DNA of 16,885 nt, from the NCBI GenBank assembly GCA_947567585.1, contig CANONE010000032.1, positions 1 through 16,885 of the forward strand. Reading direction: 5' to 3'. Source of the stretch: an uncultured Clostridia bacterium. GTDB taxonomy: Bacteria > Bacillota > Clostridia > Oscillospirales > Acutalibacteraceae. Below are positions 15,542-16,885 of the stretch, piece by piece (the first letter of the stretch is position 1; each line of letters starts with the position of its first letter). The translations under genes were made by a program, and so were the position numbers. The notes under the pieces were generated by a model that was not told the DNA's origin, made no database searches, and saw nothing but the letters and a program-made list of their open reading frames with translations.

Positions 15542-15585
15542 GGACCCCAATCGGAATTAGTCCGGTTGGGGTCCTTGATTTTTTT
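15542..15585 (+). terminator. Strong intrinsic terminator after uvrA
   Basis: GGACCCCAA (15542-15550) pairs with TTGGGGTCC (15566-15574), and inside it CGGA (15552-15555) pairs with TCCG (15561-15564). TTGATTTTTTT follows. It marks the end of the repair cluster. Confidence 0.92.
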
Positions 15586-15609
15586 AAGAGCGGCTTCTTC
15601 ATATTTTTC

Positions 15610-15638
15610 TTGACATAGTCAAACTAATGTTCTATAAT
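15610..15638 (+). promoter_or_regulatory. Perfect consensus promoter for the unknown gene at 15860
   Basis: TTGACA (15610-15615), a 17-bp spacer and TATAAT (15633-15638): 12 of 12 consensus bases. Transcription would begin near 15645, giving a leader of about 215 nt before the main gene. Perfect promoters are usually held by a repressor, and a LexA-like sequence fills the spacer. Confidence 0.88.
15620..15633 (-). promoter_or_regulatory. LexA-box-like operator in the promoter of the unknown gene
   Basis: On the minus strand the sequence reads AGAACATTAGTTTG, that is GAAC-N4-GTTT, close to the form reported for clostridial LexA sites. It ends directly against the -10 box, the same arrangement as in the radC promoter. 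The role is inferred from sequence and position. Confidence 0.42.
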
Positions 15639-15680
15639 ATATGTATGCTCCAAGAATTGCAAGCGGAAGGAGAAATACGG

Positions 15681-15779
15681 ATGCCGTTCGAGTTTAAAGA
15701 GCTGCGCGCCCCCAGCCCCGTCATTGTCCCGCAGGCCAATTTTATGGGAGGGATCCGGACCAGACGGGCGGCGCCATGA
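15681..15779 (+). CDS. Possible 32-residue leader ORF
   Basis: ATG 15681 follows GGAAGGAG (15665-15672) at 8 nt, and the ORF ends at TGA 15777-15779. The peptide begins MPFEFKELRAPSPVIVPQ, is not hydrophobic, and ends in a basic tail (GGIRTRRAAP). It sits between the consensus promoter and the 257-residue gene. The start faintly resembles dTDP-4-dehydrorhamnose epimerase N-termini, so it may be a gene remnant. A regulatory leader peptide or a small protein are alternatives. The ribosome binding site is the main support. Confidence 0.35.
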   Translation: MPFEFKELRAPSPVIVPQANFMGGIRTRRAAP

Positions 15780-15859
15780 AGTCTATCTCCGGGACTCGGG
15801 GAAAACACGGGAGGACAGTGGTGGACGATAATCCGCCACCCAATTAAGGAGGAAAAGAA

Positions 15860-16633
15860 ATGGGATTTTATAGAACCGTCGTTGAAACGGATCACCGGCT
15901 CATCCAGGGAGTCAAGCTCGCCGCAGAAGAAAGGGAGGAAATTGTCTCCACTCTGCTGGCGGCGGCCCAGCCACCTGAACACAGGGAGTCCGGCAGGGGG
16001 CGGGAAATGAGCCCGCTGTTTTACCGGCCGGAAGCGGGCGTAAAGGTAAGGAGCCTTTTAGGACAGACCCCGAAAACGGCTATTCTTGCCGGAAATATGG
16101 TAGAGCTGGAGACCTTACGGCTGCTCTGTCTGCTGGCCCCGGATAATGAGCGGATACAGTTCATGCGCAAAGAAACCCTGGCACGGCTGAGAAACACCTG
16201 TTTTGGAAGCCGGGACGACGGGCAGGGGGAATGCTTTGACGCCTCTCTCATTACCTTGCGGTTTCTCTGTACCGCCGCGCCGGACCTTCTGCCATGGATA
16301 CAGGACCGGGTGGATAATTATAACCGTCATGCGGATGAAAAGAAGCGCCCCTGGTTTCCTCTGTGGTATTTCTGGCTGTGCCTTTCAGAAATGCCTCTGC
16401 AACTGGCGCTGCCGGAGATTGATAAGCATCGGAAACGCCTGGAGGAAAAGCTCCGGCGCAGTTATGTAATGAACAGTCCCCAGGACCGGGCTGTCCACCC
16501 CGTGGTTCTGTGCATGCTCAGAAACCTCTTTGCCCGTCTGCCTGCGTATAGTTGGCTGCAAAACCGCGAACCCTATATAAATGAAAAGGACCATCGGCTC
16601 TATTTGCCGTTGTCCCCAGCCGGCTCCAATTGA
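15860..16633 (+). CDS. Unrecognised 257-residue protein with a strong, possibly SOS-regulated promoter
   Basis: I do not recognise a named family. ATG 15860 follows AAGGAGG (15846-15852) at 7 nt. The protein has no signal peptide or clear membrane segment and looks mostly helical. Residues about 76-115 (NMVELETLRLLCLLAPDNER..) and 125-155 (ECFDASLITLRFLCTAAPDL) repeat a Leu-rich helix pattern with the word 'APD', suggestive of a helical-repeat fold. A Trp-rich block (RPWFPLWYFWLCLSEMPL) and a Cys-containing helix (VVLCMLRNLFARLP) follow. No nuclease, ATPase or kinase motif is visible. It is alone between the uvrA terminator and the next promoter. No strong terminator follows: CTGCC (16681-16685) / GGCAG (16689-16693) is a weak stem without a U-tract. 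Bases 16634-16760 show no gene I trust. Confidence 0.8.
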   Translation: MGFYRTVVETDHRLIQGVKLAAEEREEIVSTLLAAAQPPEHRESGRGREMSPLFYRPEAGVKVRSLLGQTPKTAILAGNMVELETLRLLCLLAPDNERIQFMRKETLARLRNTCFGSRDDGQGECFDASLITLRFLCTAAPDLLPWIQDRVDNYNRHADEKKRPWFPLWYFWLCLSEMPLQLALPEIDKHRKRLEEKLRRSYVMNSPQDRAVHPVVLCMLRNLFARLPAYSWLQNREPYINEKDHRLYLPLSPAGSN

Positions 16634-16760
16634 TTTTTGCAGCCTCCAGTATTGCCCCTGTGGCCCTCTATATCGGAATACTGCCATTGGCAGCCGCTCC
16701 TTTGAAAGCCTTATCCACTCTGCCGGTACAGGTTTGCGGGACTACAGGGGCTTATGGGGG

Positions 16761-16789
16761 TTGACATTAGAGAGAAAAGCCACTATAAT
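16761..16789 (+). promoter_or_regulatory. Perfect consensus promoter at the window end
   Basis: TTGACA (16761-16766), 17-bp spacer, TATAAT (16784-16789). It points toward a transcript starting near 16796 whose gene lies mostly outside the window. No LexA-like sequence is in this spacer. Confidence 0.82.
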
Positions 16790-16829
16790 GAAATCACGAT
16801 AGCCGCCCGGCGGAGGGACAGAAGGCTCT

Positions 16830-16885
16830 ATGGTTGTTAATTTATTGCATCTTTGCTCGTTTTGCGCGTTTAAGGAATCAATAAA
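16830..16885 (+). CDS. Possible start of a gene or leader peptide running off the window
   Basis: ATG 16830 opens a frame to the last base, encoding MVVNLLHLCSFCAFKESI. It follows the consensus promoter at 16761. The nearest boxes are GGAGGG (16812-16817, 12 nt away) and AAGG (4 nt away), neither ideal. Too short to identify. Confidence 0.2.
   Translation, partial: MVVNLLHLCSFCAFKESI

Noticed and set aside
15681..15779. rfbC (dTDP-4-dehydrorhamnose 3,5-epimerase) fragment
   Set aside because: Only the first eight or so residues (MPFEFKEL) resemble the family; the conserved RGFF region is absent in all three frames, so I do not name it.
16581..16802. A 73-codon plus-strand frame at the end of the unknown gene
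   Set aside because: It starts inside the 257-residue gene in another frame, runs across the downstream promoter, and has no convincing ribosome binding site.

Overview
The window is a chromosomal segment of a GC-rich, Gram-positive anaerobe, most likely a clostridial (Oscillospiraceae-like) Firmicute. The reasons are strong GGAGG-type ribosome binding sites, sigma-A promoters with 17-bp spacers, an SLH-domain cell-wall L,D-transpeptidase, and UvrA/UvrB/LepA proteins that look clostridial. This assignment is from pattern recognition; no search was run. I see no tRNA, rRNA, CRISPR array, insertion sequence or phage gene.

Layout. (1) 1-1504, minus strand: 5' three quarters or more of lepA (elongation factor 4), cut by the window edge. 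Its leader carries a palindrome, hairpins and a dispersed repeat. (2) 1842-2480: a charged, helical protein of unknown function with its own terminator. (3) 2799-4163: a MATE-family efflux transporter with a recognisable promoter; its best start is TTG. (4) 4244-6169, minus strand: a large secreted SLH / cell-wall-repeat / L,D-transpeptidase protein, convergent with the transporter and sharing a bidirectional terminator. (5) 6480-15585: a plus-strand DNA-repair cluster. It runs radC, uvrB, GNAT acetyltransferase, nitroreductase, GrpB-family protein, nucleoside deoxyribosyltransferase-like protein, a second and apparently frameshifted GNAT protein, a monooxygenase-like small protein, then uvrA, and ends in a strong terminator. 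(6) 15610-16633: an unrecognised 257-residue protein behind a perfect consensus promoter, with a possible 32-residue leader ORF. (7) 16761-16885: another perfect consensus promoter driving something beyond the window.

How it may work together. The radC promoter (6480-6508) has a LexA/DinR-box-like GAAC-N4-GTT sequence between its -35 and -10 boxes. I see no terminator with a U-tract, and no other convincing promoter, before the terminator after uvrA. The simplest reading is one SOS-responsive transcript of about 9 kb carrying radC, uvrB and uvrA plus six small enzyme genes packed with ATGA/GTGA overlaps. The unknown gene after uvrA has a second LexA-like sequence (GAAC-N4-GTTT on the minus strand) in the same promoter position, so it is a candidate for an undescribed DNA-damage-response gene. 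These operators are inferred from sequence only. A degenerate intergenic repeat family occurs three times (near 1.6, 2.65 and 7.3 kb).
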